NCBI RefSeq assembly: GCF_900314615.1
Contig: NZ_OMWA01000014.1
Coordinates: 13,198 to 77,197, forward strand
Source of the DNA: an uncultured Methanobrevibacter sp.
GTDB lineage: Archaea; Methanobacteriota; Methanobacteria; Methanobacteriales; Methanobacteriaceae
Length of the DNA stretch: 64,000 nt
Direction: 5' to 3'
In this document: positions 47,232 to 56,448 of the stretch, in pieces
Position numbering within the stretch: position 1 is the first letter of the stretch
Layout of the letters: each line of letters opens with the position of its first letter
Notes under the pieces: generated by a model
What the model was told of the DNA's origin: nothing
Databases searched by the model: none
What the model saw: the letters and a program-made list of their open reading frames with translations, nothing else
Program-made: the position numbers and the translations under genes

Positions 47232-50120
47232 TCATTTGCCGATGTCTTCTACCAATTCTTTTGCATAAGGAGTAATATTTTCATCAAGCATACGTTCCAG
47301 GAACTGACCTGTGTATGTTCCGGCCTCAGCAACCTCTTCAGGAGTTCCGGTAGCTATAACTTCACCACCACCGTCACCTCCTTCAGGACCAAGGTCTATA
47401 ATGTGGTCTGCAGTTTTGATAACATCTAGATTGTGTTCTATTACAACTACAGAGTTTCCTGCATCGGTCAGTCTGGCCAATACTTCAAGCAGTCTTTTGA
47501 TATCTGCGAAATGAAGACCTGTAGTCGGTTCATCCAGAATATACAATGTTTTACCAGTACTGGTTCTTGAAAGCTCTTTAGCAAGTTTGATTCTTTGAGC
47601 TTCCCCACCGGACAGGGTTGTTGCAGGCTGACCAATTTTCATATAGCCTAATCCAACGTCATACAATGTCTGGAGTTTTTTGGTAATTTTTGGAATGTTT
47701 TCAAAAAATTCCAGTGCTTCTTCCACAGTCATTTCAAGAACTTCATAGATATTTTTACCTTTGTATCTTATATCCAAGGTCTCTTCATTGTATCTTTTAC
47801 CGCCGCAGACTTCACATGGAACGTAAACGTCAGCTAAAAAGTGCATTTCAATCTGAACGATACCGTCACCGGAACATGCTTCACATCTTCCGCCTTTAAC
47901 GTTGAATGAGAATCTTCCAGGCTTGTATCCTCTGGCTTTGGACTCAGGAGTGTTTGCAAAGAGATCTCTGATGTCTGTAAATACGCCAGTATATGTTGCA
48001 GGGTTTGATCTTGGAGTTCTTCCGATAGGTTTCTGGTCAATTGCAATAACCTTATCGATGTTTTCAAGTCCTTCAATTTCCTTGTATTTTCCTGCAAACA
48101 TGAATTTTTTGGATAATTTACCGCTAGCTCCCTTGTATAGGATTTCATTGATTAAACTACTTTTACCTGAACCGCTCACACCAGTTACGCAGGTAAACTT
48201 GCCTAACGGAATTTCCACATCAATATCTTTCAGGTTATTCTGCTCAGCACCGATGATTTTAATGAAATTACCGTTTCCAGGACGCCTTTGTTTTGGAATT
48301 TCAATCTTTTTGGCTCTTGAAATGTACTGGCCTGTAATTGAGTCAGGATTGTTCATAATATCCAGAGGTGTTCCCTGAGCAACTACCTTACCACCATGCT
48401 CACCTGCACCCGGACCAATGTCTACAACATGGTCTGCAGATAAAATTGTCTCTTCATCGTGCTCAACAACAACCAGAGTATTTCCAAGGTCTTTAAGTCT
48501 TTTTAAAGCTTCAATAAGTTTTATATTATCTCTTTGGTGAAGACCAATACTTGGCTCGTCAAGAATATATAAAACACCAACCAGACCTGAACCAATCTGA
48601 GTAGCCAGCCTGATTCTTTGAGCCTCTCCACCTGAGAGAGTTCCTGAAGACCTTGACATTGAAAGATAATCAAGACCCACTTCAACCAAAAAGCTTAAAC
48701 GTTCCTTAATTTCTTTTAAAACCTCTTTTGCAATGAAGTTTTCACGTTCTGTAAGTTCAAGATCCTGGAAGAACTGATAGGAATCCTTGATTGCCAAATC
48801 ACAAACGTCAATGATTGATTTTCCGCCGACAGTAACTGCCAGAATTTCAGGTCTCAATCTTTTACCGTCACAGACATAACATTTCCTGTCTGACATGAAT
48901 TTTGAAAGGTATTTTCTTGAATAGCTTGATTTAGTCTCAAAGTATAATCTTTGCATTCTTGGAACAACACCTTCAAATCTGCGGTTGACCATGTATGATT
49001 TGTTTCTTCTCTTGAAGGTGAATGGAATTTTTTCATCACAGCCGAAAAGGACTGCATCCTGATGAGCTTTTGAAAGCTCTTCAAAAGGAGTATCCATACT
49101 GAATTTAAAATGCTTTGAGACTGCATCCAGCATCTGATAATAGTAATTTTCCCGTTTTTTGGAACTTGCCCATGGAACGATAGCTCCTTCATTTAGTGAC
49201 AATGCCTTGTCCGGAACAACCAGATCTGGGTCGATTTCCATTTTGGAACCTATACCGTTACATTCAGGACATGCCCCCTGAGGAGCGTTGAATGAAAACA
49301 TCCTTGGAGTGAGCTCTTCAAAGTTTATTCCACAGTCAACACATGCGAAGTGCTCTGAGTATTTTTTCTCATACTCCTTTTCACCATTGTCAAATAAAAC
49401 AGTAACAAGACCTTCTGTCAGCTCAGTTGCAGTTTCTAGTGAATCAACCAGTCTTCTTTTAAAATCGACATTCTTTCTGATTTTAAGCCTGTCAACCACA
49501 ACATCAATATCATGGCGGTATGTTTTTGCAAGCTGGATATCCTCATCAAGGTCCCTGACTTCACCGTCAACACGCACTCTTACAAAACCTTTGTTTCTAA
49601 GCTCTTCAAGTACATCTTTGAACTGACCTTTCTTATCACGGACAATCGGTGCTAAAATATGGATTTTAATTCCTTCACCTTCTTCGATGATAGAATCACC
49701 AATCTGACCAATAGTCTGATGAGAAATCTCCTTTCCACAGTTCGGACAGTGCGGAATACCAATTCTTGCAAATAATAATCTTAGATAATCATAAATTTCT
49801 GTTATTGTACCTACAGTTGATCTCGGGTTTTCTCTTGTTGTTTTCTGGTCAATTGAAATTGCCGGAGACAAACCTTCTATTGACTCCATTTCCGGTTTTT
49901 TCATCTGACCCAGGAATTGTCTTGCATATGCGGATAGAGATTCAACATATCTACGCTGTCCTTCAGCATAAATTGTATCGAAAGCCAAAGATGACTTTCC
50001 AGACCCACTGAGACCAGTAATTACAATAAATTCATCACGAGGGACAGTGACATCAATATCCTGAAGATTGTGCTCACGTGCGCCCTTGATGACAATTTTT
50101 TTTCTAGAATCTTCTGCCAT
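47232..50120 (-). CDS. uvrA: excinuclease ABC subunit A
   Basis: A 962-residue dimeric ATPase that finds bulky DNA damage and loads UvrB. It has two ABC ATPase halves: GLSGSGKSSLAF near residue 35 and GVSGSGKSSLINE in the second half, with signature motifs SGTLSGGEAQRIRLA and ATTLSGGEAQRIKLA and Walker B YILDEPSIGLHQRD and YILDEPTTGLHFAD. Zn-binding Cys pairs are visible (CPNCGKEI, CVDCGINF...CPECNGIG, CYVCDG, CEACSGDG...CEVCGG). The length is normal. The start is ATG at 50120 with GGAGTGA 3 nt upstream. UvrABC is regarded as bacterial in origin in methanogens. uvrB lies about 1 kb upstream on the same strand; uvrC is not in the window. Confidence 0.97.
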   Translation of the reverse strand: MAEDSRKKIVIKGAREHNLQDIDVTVPRDEFIVITGLSGSGKSSLAFDTIYAEGQRRYVESLSAYARQFLGQMKKPEMESIEGLSPAISIDQKTTRENPRSTVGTITEIYDYLRLLFARIGIPHCPNCGKEISHQTIGQIGDSIIEEGEGIKIHILAPIVRDKKGQFKDVLEELRNKGFVRVRVDGEVRDLDEDIQLAKTYRHDIDVVVDRLKIRKNVDFKRRLVDSLETATELTEGLVTVLFDNGEKEYEKKYSEHFACVDCGINFEELTPRMFSFNAPQGACPECNGIGSKMEIDPDLVVPDKALSLNEGAIVPWASSKKRENYYYQMLDAVSKHFKFSMDTPFEELSKAHQDAVLFGCDEKIPFTFKRRNKSYMVNRRFEGVVPRMQRLYFETKSSYSRKYLSKFMSDRKCYVCDGKRLRPEILAVTVGGKSIIDVCDLAIKDSYQFFQDLELTERENFIAKEVLKEIKERLSFLVEVGLDYLSMSRSSGTLSGGEAQRIRLATQIGSGLVGVLYILDEPSIGLHQRDNIKLIEALKRLKDLGNTLVVVEHDEETILSADHVVDIGPGAGEHGGKVVAQGTPLDIMNNPDSITGQYISRAKKIEIPKQRRPGNGNFIKIIGAEQNNLKDIDVEIPLGKFTCVTGVSGSGKSSLINEILYKGASGKLSKKFMFAGKYKEIEGLENIDKVIAIDQKPIGRTPRSNPATYTGVFTDIRDLFANTPESKARGYKPGRFSFNVKGGRCEACSGDGIVQIEMHFLADVYVPCEVCGGKRYNEETLDIRYKGKNIYEVLEMTVEEALEFFENIPKITKKLQTLYDVGLGYMKIGQPATTLSGGEAQRIKLAKELSRTSTGKTLYILDEPTTGLHFADIKRLLEVLARLTDAGNSVVVIEHNLDVIKTADHIIDLGPEGGDGGGEVIATGTPEEVAEAGTYTGQFLERMLDENITPYAKELVEDIGK

Positions 50121-50195
50121 AATTCACTCCTAAAAATTAGTTATATAATATTAGAACAAACTTACTTATAAAGTATTTGAGAGAGCATTTGACAA

Positions 50196-50591
50196 CTATT
50201 CAAAATTTTCATTCCAAATTGTGAGACCTTTAATTTTTTCAAAATCAGAATCAAAAGTAACAATTTTACTAATTCCATTCTGAAACATAGTGGTCAAAAT
50301 TGTACAATCGGAATAATTTATAGCAGAATCATAGTTCAAATAGATATCAATCGCAGTTTCATAATCTGAATCAGTCAAATATTTGATATCAAACATTTCA
50401 TTAATTACTCTGAATAATTCTTTTCCAACCTTTCCTCCTTTACCAGTAAAAGAATTTAATGTTTCATTCAATACAGTATTATTAATGACTTTCCTCTCAT
50501 GAATAGAATCACTCATCTTTAAAGCAGTTTCATGATGAGAATCTGTTTTAATCAATAATGCTATTAAAAATGTAGTGTCAACAAATATCAC
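50196..50591 (-). CDS. PIN-domain toxin, VapC-like
   Basis: A 131-residue ribonuclease of the PIN superfamily, the toxin half of a type II toxin-antitoxin pair. The acidic active-site residues are all present: Asp5 in MIFVDTTFLIAL, Glu43 in LNETLNSF, Asp95 in NYSDCTILTTM and Asp114/Asp116 in VTFDSDFEKI. Such toxins usually cut tRNA or rRNA; the target here is unknown. The start is GTG at 50591, sharing one base with the antitoxin stop (TAGTG), so translation is coupled. The module is inserted between uvrA and uvrB. Confidence 0.88.
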   Translation of the reverse strand: MIFVDTTFLIALLIKTDSHHETALKMSDSIHERKVINNTVLNETLNSFTGKGGKVGKELFRVINEMFDIKYLTDSDYETAIDIYLNYDSAINYSDCTILTTMFQNGISKIVTFDSDFEKIKGLTIWNENFE

Positions 50592-50833
50592 TATAATTCC
50601 CCTCTACCTGATCTTCTTTTCAAATCAACAACATCAGTTTCTTCATCAAGAGAAATCGCAAATTTCGCTAAATCAGATAAAGGTCTTTGTTTTTCCACTT
50701 CCACAATAATCACATCCTTTTCAACTCTCCAATTAAGAGTATCTTCTAAAGTTATTCCAATCTCATCCCTAATTTTACTTGGAATAACTGTCTGAAATCC
50801 TTTATATATTTTTGAACTGACAATGCCATCCAT
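50591..50833 (-). CDS. AbrB/MazE-type antitoxin
   Basis: An 80-residue partner of the PIN toxin. The N-terminal half is a swapped-hairpin AbrB DNA-binding domain (SSKIYKGFQTVIPSKIRDEI, then DTLNWRVEKDVIIVEV). The charged C-terminal half (LSDLAKFAISLDEETD) would wrap the toxin. The start is ATG at 50833 with GTGAT 3 nt upstream. A perfect inverted repeat lies upstream (50873-50903) and is the likely site of autoregulation. Confidence 0.88.
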   Translation of the reverse strand: MDGIVSSKIYKGFQTVIPSKIRDEIGITLEDTLNWRVEKDVIIVEVEKQRPLSDLAKFAISLDEETDVVDLKRRSGRGEL

Positions 50834-50872
50834 AATATCACTTATCTAATTGTTTAAAATTCCTAATATTTA

Positions 50873-50903
50873 ATATTTTAGAAAGTAATATTTCCTAAAA
50901 TAT
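50873..50903 (-). promoter_or_regulatory. inverted repeat, likely operator of the toxin-antitoxin pair
   Basis: Perfect 9-bp arms ATATTTTAG/CTAAAATAT separated by 13 bases, 40 bases before the antitoxin start. AbrB-type antitoxins commonly bind such palindromes with their toxin to repress themselves. Confidence 0.45.
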
Positions 50904-51094
50904 AAAAATACTAAAATTAAAAATAATACTTAAAAAATACTCAAAATTGATTATAATAATTAATTTAACTTTAAACTTAATATATATTTCCATATAAAGC
51001 TAAAACAAAATTATAATCTTTTAATAATATTTTAAAGAAAAATAAAAATTGTTTTAACTTAAAAAAATAATTAAAAATTAAAATACAGAAATAA

Positions 51095-53062
51095 TTACTT
51101 ATCAAAGCCTTTTAAAGCATAAAGTTTGTTTCTCAGCTCAGCTGCCCTTTCAAAGTCAAGTCTTGCAGCCGCTTCCTTCATGTCCTTTTCCAAATCTTTA
51201 ATCAGTAAGCGAAGTTCATCCTTAGGCATTTTATCGACTTCAGCACCGGTAAGGCCTTTGTATTTTTCCTCTTCCTCAGCAATTTTTTCTTTAAGGGTTC
51301 TCTGAGTGGATTTTGGTGTGATACCATGAACTTCATTGTATTTCATCTGGATCTTACGCCTTTTGAGTGTAATATCGTATGCATTTTGAACAGAATCAGT
51401 CATTTCATCCACGTACATGATTACACGGCCGTTTACGTTTCTTGCAGCACGTCCGATAGTCTGTATCAGTGAAGTCTGGTTTCTTAAAAATCCTTCCTTA
51501 TCCGCATCCAGAATAGCTACCAGAGAAACCTCCGGCAAATCCAGACCTTCCCTTAAAAGGTTTACACCAACAAGAACATCGAATTTACCTCTTCTTAAAT
51601 CATCAACAATGTCAATTCTCTCAAGAGTATCAATTTCAGAGTGCATATATCTTACTTTAACGCCTATTCTTGCATAATAGTCAGTTAAATCTTCAGCCAT
51701 CCTCTTTGTTAAAGTGGTTACAAGTACCCTTTCATCTTTTTCGGCTGTTTTCCTGACCTCTTCAAGAAGGTCTTCTACTTGGCCTGTAACCGGTCGGATG
51801 ATGACTTCAGGATCAACAAGTCCGGTAGGTCTGATAATCTGTTCAACAACATTTCTTGATTTTGCAAGCTCATACTGAGCAGGTGTTGCTGATACATATA
51901 TTACCTGATTGACAGATGATTCAAACTCATCAAAGCGCAAAGGACGATTTTCCTTAGCGGAAGGGAGTCTGAAACCGTATTCAACCAGAGTTTCCTTACG
52001 TGCCCTGTCACCGTTATACATCCCTCTGATTTGGGGAACGGTAACGTGGGACTCATCAATAATTGTTAAAAAATCATCAGGGAAATATTTTAAAAGAGAA
52101 TATGGCTTATCTCCCCAGTTACGTCCGGACAGGTGCATGGAATAGTTTTCTACACCCGGACAGTAGCCCATTTCCTGAAGCATTTCAATATCAAATCGGG
52201 TTCTCTGCTCTAGTCTTTGAGCCTCAAGAAGCTTTCCAGTTAAATTCAGTTCATTTAGCCTTTCATCAAGTTCCTGTCTGATGTTTGCAAGAGCTACATC
52301 CATTTTGTCCTGACCGACTACAAAGTGCTTTGCAGGGAAAATCATGTATCTTTGAAGAGATTCCTGTTTTTTACCTGTGACTTTATCTATAATGCTGATT
52401 GCATCGATTTCATCACCGAAAAGTTCTATTCTTATCGGAGGTGTTCCGTGAACAGGATTGATTTCAATAACATCCCCTCTTACCCTGAACTGACCACGGT
52501 CAAATTCAATGTCATTTCGCTCATACTGCATGAAAACTAAACGTGAGAGAATTTCAGAGCGCTCATAAATGTCCCCTACAGCAATTCCGAAGGCAAATTC
52601 ACCATAATCTTCAGGTGAACCTATACCGTAAATGCAGCTTACACTGCTTACAACGATAACATCATCTCTTGAAAGAAGAGACTGAGTTGCAGAATGTCTC
52701 ATCATATCAATATCTTCATTGATGGACGCTTCCTTATCGATAAAGGTATCTGTACGTGGAACGTAAGCTTCCGGCTGATAATAATCATAATAGCTGACAA
52801 AATACTCCACTGCATTGTCCGGGAAAAATTCCTTGAACTCCTCATACAGCTGTGCAGCTAAAGTCTTATTGTGTGAAATAACAAGAGTAGGTTTCTGGAC
52901 TTTTTCAATAACATTTGCCATTGTAAAAGTCTTACCTGAACCTGTTACACCTAAAAGTGTCTGTTCCTTAATGCCTTTTTTAATACCCTCAGCCAGAGAG
53001 TTGATTGCTTTTGGTTGGTCACCTAACGGTTTATAGGGTGACTTGAGCTTAAATTCTTTCAT
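51095..53062 (-). CDS. uvrB: excinuclease ABC subunit B
   Basis: A 655-residue helicase-like subunit of nucleotide excision repair that verifies damage and recruits UvrC. It shows the UvrB start (KSPYKPLGDQPKAINSL), Walker A GVTGSGKTFTMANV near residue 40, the beta-hairpin region FVSYYDYYQPEAYVPRTDTF, IIDESHVTVPQIRGMY, VNLLREGLDLPEVSLVAILD and TIGRAARNVNGRVIMY. A C-terminal UVR motif (DLEKDMKEAAARLDFERAAELRNKL) would contact UvrC. The length is normal. It follows a 96-aa gene by 5 bases, suggesting co-transcription. Confidence 0.97.
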   Translation of the reverse strand: MKEFKLKSPYKPLGDQPKAINSLAEGIKKGIKEQTLLGVTGSGKTFTMANVIEKVQKPTLVISHNKTLAAQLYEEFKEFFPDNAVEYFVSYYDYYQPEAYVPRTDTFIDKEASINEDIDMMRHSATQSLLSRDDVIVVSSVSCIYGIGSPEDYGEFAFGIAVGDIYERSEILSRLVFMQYERNDIEFDRGQFRVRGDVIEINPVHGTPPIRIELFGDEIDAISIIDKVTGKKQESLQRYMIFPAKHFVVGQDKMDVALANIRQELDERLNELNLTGKLLEAQRLEQRTRFDIEMLQEMGYCPGVENYSMHLSGRNWGDKPYSLLKYFPDDFLTIIDESHVTVPQIRGMYNGDRARKETLVEYGFRLPSAKENRPLRFDEFESSVNQVIYVSATPAQYELAKSRNVVEQIIRPTGLVDPEVIIRPVTGQVEDLLEEVRKTAEKDERVLVTTLTKRMAEDLTDYYARIGVKVRYMHSEIDTLERIDIVDDLRRGKFDVLVGVNLLREGLDLPEVSLVAILDADKEGFLRNQTSLIQTIGRAARNVNGRVIMYVDEMTDSVQNAYDITLKRRKIQMKYNEVHGITPKSTQRTLKEKIAEEEEKYKGLTGAEVDKMPKDELRLLIKDLEKDMKEAAARLDFERAAELRNKLYALKGFDK

Positions 53063-53067
53063 GATAT

Positions 53068-53358
53068 CTAGTTTGGAATGGTAATGTTAAAACTGATATG
53101 AGTATAGCTTGGAGAACAGCATGGAGTGACCTTCTGGTCTCTTATAACCAGTTCGCCGTAGCCTTTCAATTCCTTTTCCAAATCTCTCATGACATTTGGA
53201 ATCACTTCAGTTTTATAAACTTTAAGAGAGCCTAGAAATATTGTTTTTGCAGCCATTTTCATAACTGAAACGCTTTCAACAACATCCATTTCATCATATT
53301 TAGCTAAAATATTATTTGATTTGTCTACAAGCTCAGATTTGATTTGTTCTTTATCCAT
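53068..53358 (-). CDS. hypothetical protein, 96 aa, upstream of uvrB
   Basis: A small soluble protein I do not recognise. The first half is helical and charged (MDKEQIKSELVDKSNNILAK), and the end is a likely strand with two adjacent Cys (VTPCCSPSYTHISFNITIPN). A good ribosome binding site GAGGG lies 6-7 nt before the ATG at 53358. It ends 5 bases before uvrB on the same strand, so the two are probably one transcript. A link to repair is inference from position only. Confidence 0.65.
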   Translation of the reverse strand: MDKEQIKSELVDKSNNILAKYDEMDVVESVSVMKMAAKTIFLGSLKVYKTEVIPNVMRDLEKELKGYGELVIRDQKVTPCCSPSYTHISFNITIPN

Positions 53359-53509
53359 CTTAATCCCTCATGCAATTAAAAAAATCCGTCTTTTCAGCAT
53401 CTACAATACTAATTATATTGCATATTATATTAATTATATTTTTTTACGAATAATTAATCTCAATTTTAATGCATAGAGAATTCTTACAAAAAAAAATTAA
53501 AAAAAAGTG

Positions 53510-53529
53510 TGAAGGATTTGAATCCTTCA
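53510..53529 (-). terminator. hairpin-plus-U terminator after the transglutaminase-like gene
   Basis: TGAAGGATT/AATCCTTCA, a 9-bp perfect stem with a 2-base loop, 12 bases after the stop, followed on the minus strand by CACTTTTTTTTAATTTTTTTTT. Confidence 0.65.
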
Positions 53530-53541
53530 GTCTAAACATTA

Positions 53542-54132
53542 CTAGAACGGAAGTTCAAGATATTTGTTTATCAGAGTGTAGCTGTCTACATTCCAAAAGG
53601 ATATGCTTCCAAATTTGTTGGACAAATCTGTTGAGTCCGCACAAATCCATGTGCCGTCAATGAGTACCTGAGTCCATACATGACCGAAAGTTTTTTGATT
53701 AATGTACAATGTACAGTATCCATGTACATATCTGGCTTTTAAACCTGCAGTTCTAAACATCACAATTAGAAGATGTGCCTGATCAACACCGTTTCCTTCT
53801 TTTTCAGACAGTGTCTTTACAGCACCTTTATCTGTATCGAAATAATAGCCATATTTAATGTTGAGCTGCACATATTCAAACAATGCTTTTGCCTTATCCA
53901 TATCACTGGTTAAACCTTTTGTTAATGATTTCACCAATGACTTAATCTGTGCATTGTTGACCTGACAATTCCGGGTTGCCTTTAGATATGAATCTGAAGC
54001 TGCACCATTTTTCTCATTGATTCCATTGCGATATTTTGAAAGAGTGACTGTTGAGGAGCCTGAAGTGGAAGAGAAATTGTAATCATTGTTTCCTCCGAAT
54101 TGGACTATAAATAAAATCAATGCCAAAAACAT
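53542..54132 (-). CDS. transglutaminase-like protein, probably inactive or decaying
   Basis: A 196-residue exported protein with a transglutaminase-like core. The His and Asp of the triad are visible in GHVWTQVLIDGTWICADSTD, and AKALFEYVQLNIKYGYYFD is typical of the family. The position normally held by the catalytic Cys (GNCVDQAHL) reads GNGVDQAHL, so peptidase or transferase activity is doubtful. The upstream sequence has a better start: ATG at 54167 with GTGAT 3 nt before it, reading MKFNVNKQYLLQ. That frame runs out before it can join the hydrophobic MFLALILFIV segment, so a one-base frameshift near 54131-54141 is likely. Together these suggest a pseudogene in progress. Similar proteins in methanogens may act on pseudomurein peptides. 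Confidence 0.6.
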   Translation of the reverse strand: MFLALILFIVQFGGNNDYNFSSTSGSSTVTLSKYRNGINEKNGAASDSYLKATRNCQVNNAQIKSLVKSLTKGLTSDMDKAKALFEYVQLNIKYGYYFDTDKGAVKTLSEKEGNGVDQAHLLIVMFRTAGLKARYVHGYCTLYINQKTFGHVWTQVLIDGTWICADSTDLSNKFGSISFWNVDSYTLINKYLELPF

Positions 54133-54337
54133 TGCAAAAGATATTGTTTATTTACATTAAATTTCATTTTATCACATCACTAATATATTATTTGAACTGA
54201 ATAATATAGTTTAGTTAATAAGATTTACAAAATCAGACACAAGTAAAAAATTATTTACAATTTTTCAAATAAAGTTAAAAAATTTTATTATGGAATCTGT
54301 TATTTGAAAGTTCATACAAAAAAATCAAGTTAAATTC

Positions 54338-54402
54338 CTAAAAATAGTTGTCAAAATTGCAATGCAGCCCCAACTTTATTAAGCTGAGGCATTATCACAA
54401 TT
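54338..54402 (-). ncRNA. possible small RNA or leader hairpin in the prs-transglutaminase gap
   Basis: The gap 54168-54501 has no gene. On the minus strand a TATA-like TTATATAAC (about 54424-54432) is followed by a hairpin (54361-54393) pairing AATG-CCTCA with TGGGG-CATT, then T-rich sequence ending CTATTTTTAGG. It is GC-richer than its surroundings. It may belong to the 5' leader of the transglutaminase-like gene or to the end of prs. Support is thin. Confidence 0.22.
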
Positions 54403-54501
54403 TTTCAGATGAAATGCTAAATGTTATATAATACTTTTTCAAAGTATAATTAACATCATTATATATAATTTTGATATTATATAAACGTTACAGATTATCA
54501 G

Positions 54502-55416
54502 TTACTCCCTTAACACATCTGCAATAGCTTTTGCAATAGATACTCGTGAAGTATCTGAAGACAAACTGTTTGTACCAATTATTTTTTCTGCACCTGCAGC
54601 ATATATTCTTGTAGCACCATTGTTGGTCAATATCGGATGTACGCAGCATACATCAACAGAAGATGCACCATACTGTTTTAAGATGTTTATTGCATTTACA
54701 ATGGTTCCTCCGGTTGCAATGATGTCATCAATTATGATTGCATGCATGCCTTTTACTGAATCCACATTTACAGTGTTTTCACTTTCACTATCGCATCTGA
54801 CATCTACAATCTTTGTTTCTACTTTATCAGGACCTAAACGGACTTTGGTCAAGTAAGTGCAGTCACATCCTATTATTTCAGATATTTCCTGTGCAAATCC
54901 GTATGCACCTTTATCCGGAGCGATTATTAAAGGTTTGTCTCCGCCTTTTTTAAAGAATTTCTTATCGAGATACTCTGCAATAGCAGGCATTGCTGAGACG
55001 TTTCTTGCAGGAATATCAAAGAAATTCAATACGCATTCTTCGTGAATATTGAATGTGATGAACTCATCAGCACCAGCAGACTGAATCAATTCGCAAATAA
55101 TTTTTGCAGAAATAGTTTCTCCAGGATTGAAACGTTTTTCCTGTCTTGCATATCCCATGTAAGGAACTACTGCACGTACCTTTTTAGCACCCAAATCCTT
55201 AAGATTAGCTATTATGAACAATAATTCCATCAGATTTTCATCCTGAGGATATCCTGTTGACTGGATAACGGTCACTTCATCGGGAATTTCACCGTCAATT
55301 CTTAAATATCTTTCTCCGTCCGGAAACTTACGAGTTTCAACGTAACATAATTCTTCACCAAGTTCACGAGCAACATGAGCTGCCAAGTCCTGAGATGCTG
55401 AACCACCTATAATCAC
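54502..55416 (-). CDS. prs: ribose-phosphate pyrophosphokinase
   Basis: A 304-residue cytosolic enzyme making PRPP from ribose 5-phosphate and ATP for nucleotide, His and Trp synthesis and, in methanogens, for methanopterin. Diagnostic motifs are ETRKFPDGERYLRI, the flexible loop PYMGYARQEKRFNPGE, and the PRPP-binding loop IIDDIIATGGTI. The start is GTG at 55416 with GGTGAT 3 nt upstream; the first residues MIIGGSASQ are conserved at the N-terminus of archaeal Prs. It stands alone, with a divergent gene to the right. Confidence 0.95.
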   Translation of the reverse strand: MIIGGSASQDLAAHVARELGEELCYVETRKFPDGERYLRIDGEIPDEVTVIQSTGYPQDENLMELLFIIANLKDLGAKKVRAVVPYMGYARQEKRFNPGETISAKIICELIQSAGADEFITFNIHEECVLNFFDIPARNVSAMPAIAEYLDKKFFKKGGDKPLIIAPDKGAYGFAQEISEIIGCDCTYLTKVRLGPDKVETKIVDVRCDSESENTVNVDSVKGMHAIIIDDIIATGGTIVNAINILKQYGASSVDVCCVHPILTNNGATRIYAAGAEKIIGTNSLSSDTSRVSIAKAIADVLRE

Positions 55417-55505
55417 AATATCACCAAAAATTTTATGATAATATATTTGTCATTGATAATTAAAAAAGTTAAGTATTAATATTTAAAGAATTAATAGAAA
55501 AAATC

Positions 55506-56024
55506 ATGAGCAAAGCAAAAGTAATAATTGGAATTATAGCAATAATTATCATTGCGATTTTATTGTTTACAATATCAAGTCCAATATTAATTATTGCAGA
55601 AGATACAACTGAAGGGTCACCTGGAATAGATATGGCTGCAAAATTCACCGCTTTAGGTGGTTTTGAATGGATTTATCCGGGAAGTTCAGTTAATGCAAAC
55701 GGACAGACTTTGCACAATGTTCATCAGGACTCCCCAAATGACCCCTATGGAGCTGCAAGAGACATAATGAGTTATACTTATCAGTTTACTCCTCATATGA
55801 TTATCAGCGTAAATCCTGATGCTGCAGAAGACATTTTTGGAGATGGTTTGATAGACAACATCAGATCCAATGATGCATATAACGGTTATGCAGGCAGTGA
55901 AAATGCACAGGGAACAATGTCCAGGGGTGATGCGGTCAGTACTGCAATGACCAGCGGTACTTTCAATCCGTTAGCAATTCCGATAAATATGTTGATGGGA
56001 AATATTAAATTCATTTTAGTTTAA
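55506..56024 (+). CDS. hypothetical membrane-anchored extracellular protein, 172 aa
   Basis: An N-terminal hydrophobic helix (VIIGIIAIIIIAILLFTISS) is a signal anchor. The rest is polar, with DTTEGSPGIDMAAKF, FEWIYPGSSVNANG and DPYGAARDIMSY, and should face outside. The end (NPLAIPINMLMGNIKFILV) is hydrophobic and may be a second membrane contact. No Cys in the soluble part and no known motif are visible. The ATG at 55506 has no ribosome binding site, but a TATA-like ATTTAAAG about 22 nt upstream suggests a leaderless mRNA. Its end faces the opposing zinc-ribbon gene, 14 bases away. Function not recognised. Confidence 0.65.
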   Translation: MSKAKVIIGIIAIIIIAILLFTISSPILIIAEDTTEGSPGIDMAAKFTALGGFEWIYPGSSVNANGQTLHNVHQDSPNDPYGAARDIMSYTYQFTPHMIISVNPDAAEDIFGDGLIDNIRSNDAYNGYAGSENAQGTMSRGDAVSTAMTSGTFNPLAIPINMLMGNIKFILV

Positions 56025-56038
56025 TTTCCCTCTTTTTT

Positions 56039-56419
56039 CTATTTTTGAGCCATGGTATAAATAGATAAAACCACACCGACAAGTGAAATAACAAGCATTA
56101 TTATACCATGTCTTTTGACAGTGCGATTTCTGGATTGAATCAAATAGAACGGCATGAAAAAACCAAAAAATGTGAAAAGGGACAAGCTGGTATTTTTTAG
56201 AAGTGTTCCTACAATAAACCCACTCCATGATAAAAATATAGTAACTATATAAGATGCAGCAATAGCTTTATAATTTACTGGCAGATTTTCTTCGCTGACA
56301 TCCTTAAAAACAATGAAATTGTTAGGCTGAAGGCCTTCAACCAGTGGTGTGCCGCATTTAGCACAGTAATCATAATCATCCTGATTTTCAAAATTACATT
56401 TTTCGCATATTCTAGTCAT
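56039..56419 (-). CDS. zinc-ribbon membrane protein
   Basis: 126 residues. The N-terminus is a zinc ribbon (CEKCNFENQDDYDYCAKCG, residues 5-23), and the remainder has three hydrophobic segments (IAASYIVTIFLSWSGFIVG, LFTFFGFFMPFYLI, HGIIMLVISLVGVVLSIYT). Small zinc-ribbon membrane proteins are common in Methanobrevibacter and mostly unstudied. The start is ATG at 56419. Confidence 0.75.
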   Translation of the reverse strand: MTRICEKCNFENQDDYDYCAKCGTPLVEGLQPNNFIVFKDVSEENLPVNYKAIAASYIVTIFLSWSGFIVGTLLKNTSLSLFTFFGFFMPFYLIQSRNRTVKRHGIIMLVISLVGVVLSIYTMAQK

Positions 56420-56448
56420 TAGTTAACATTATAGTCTTTTAGTATAAA

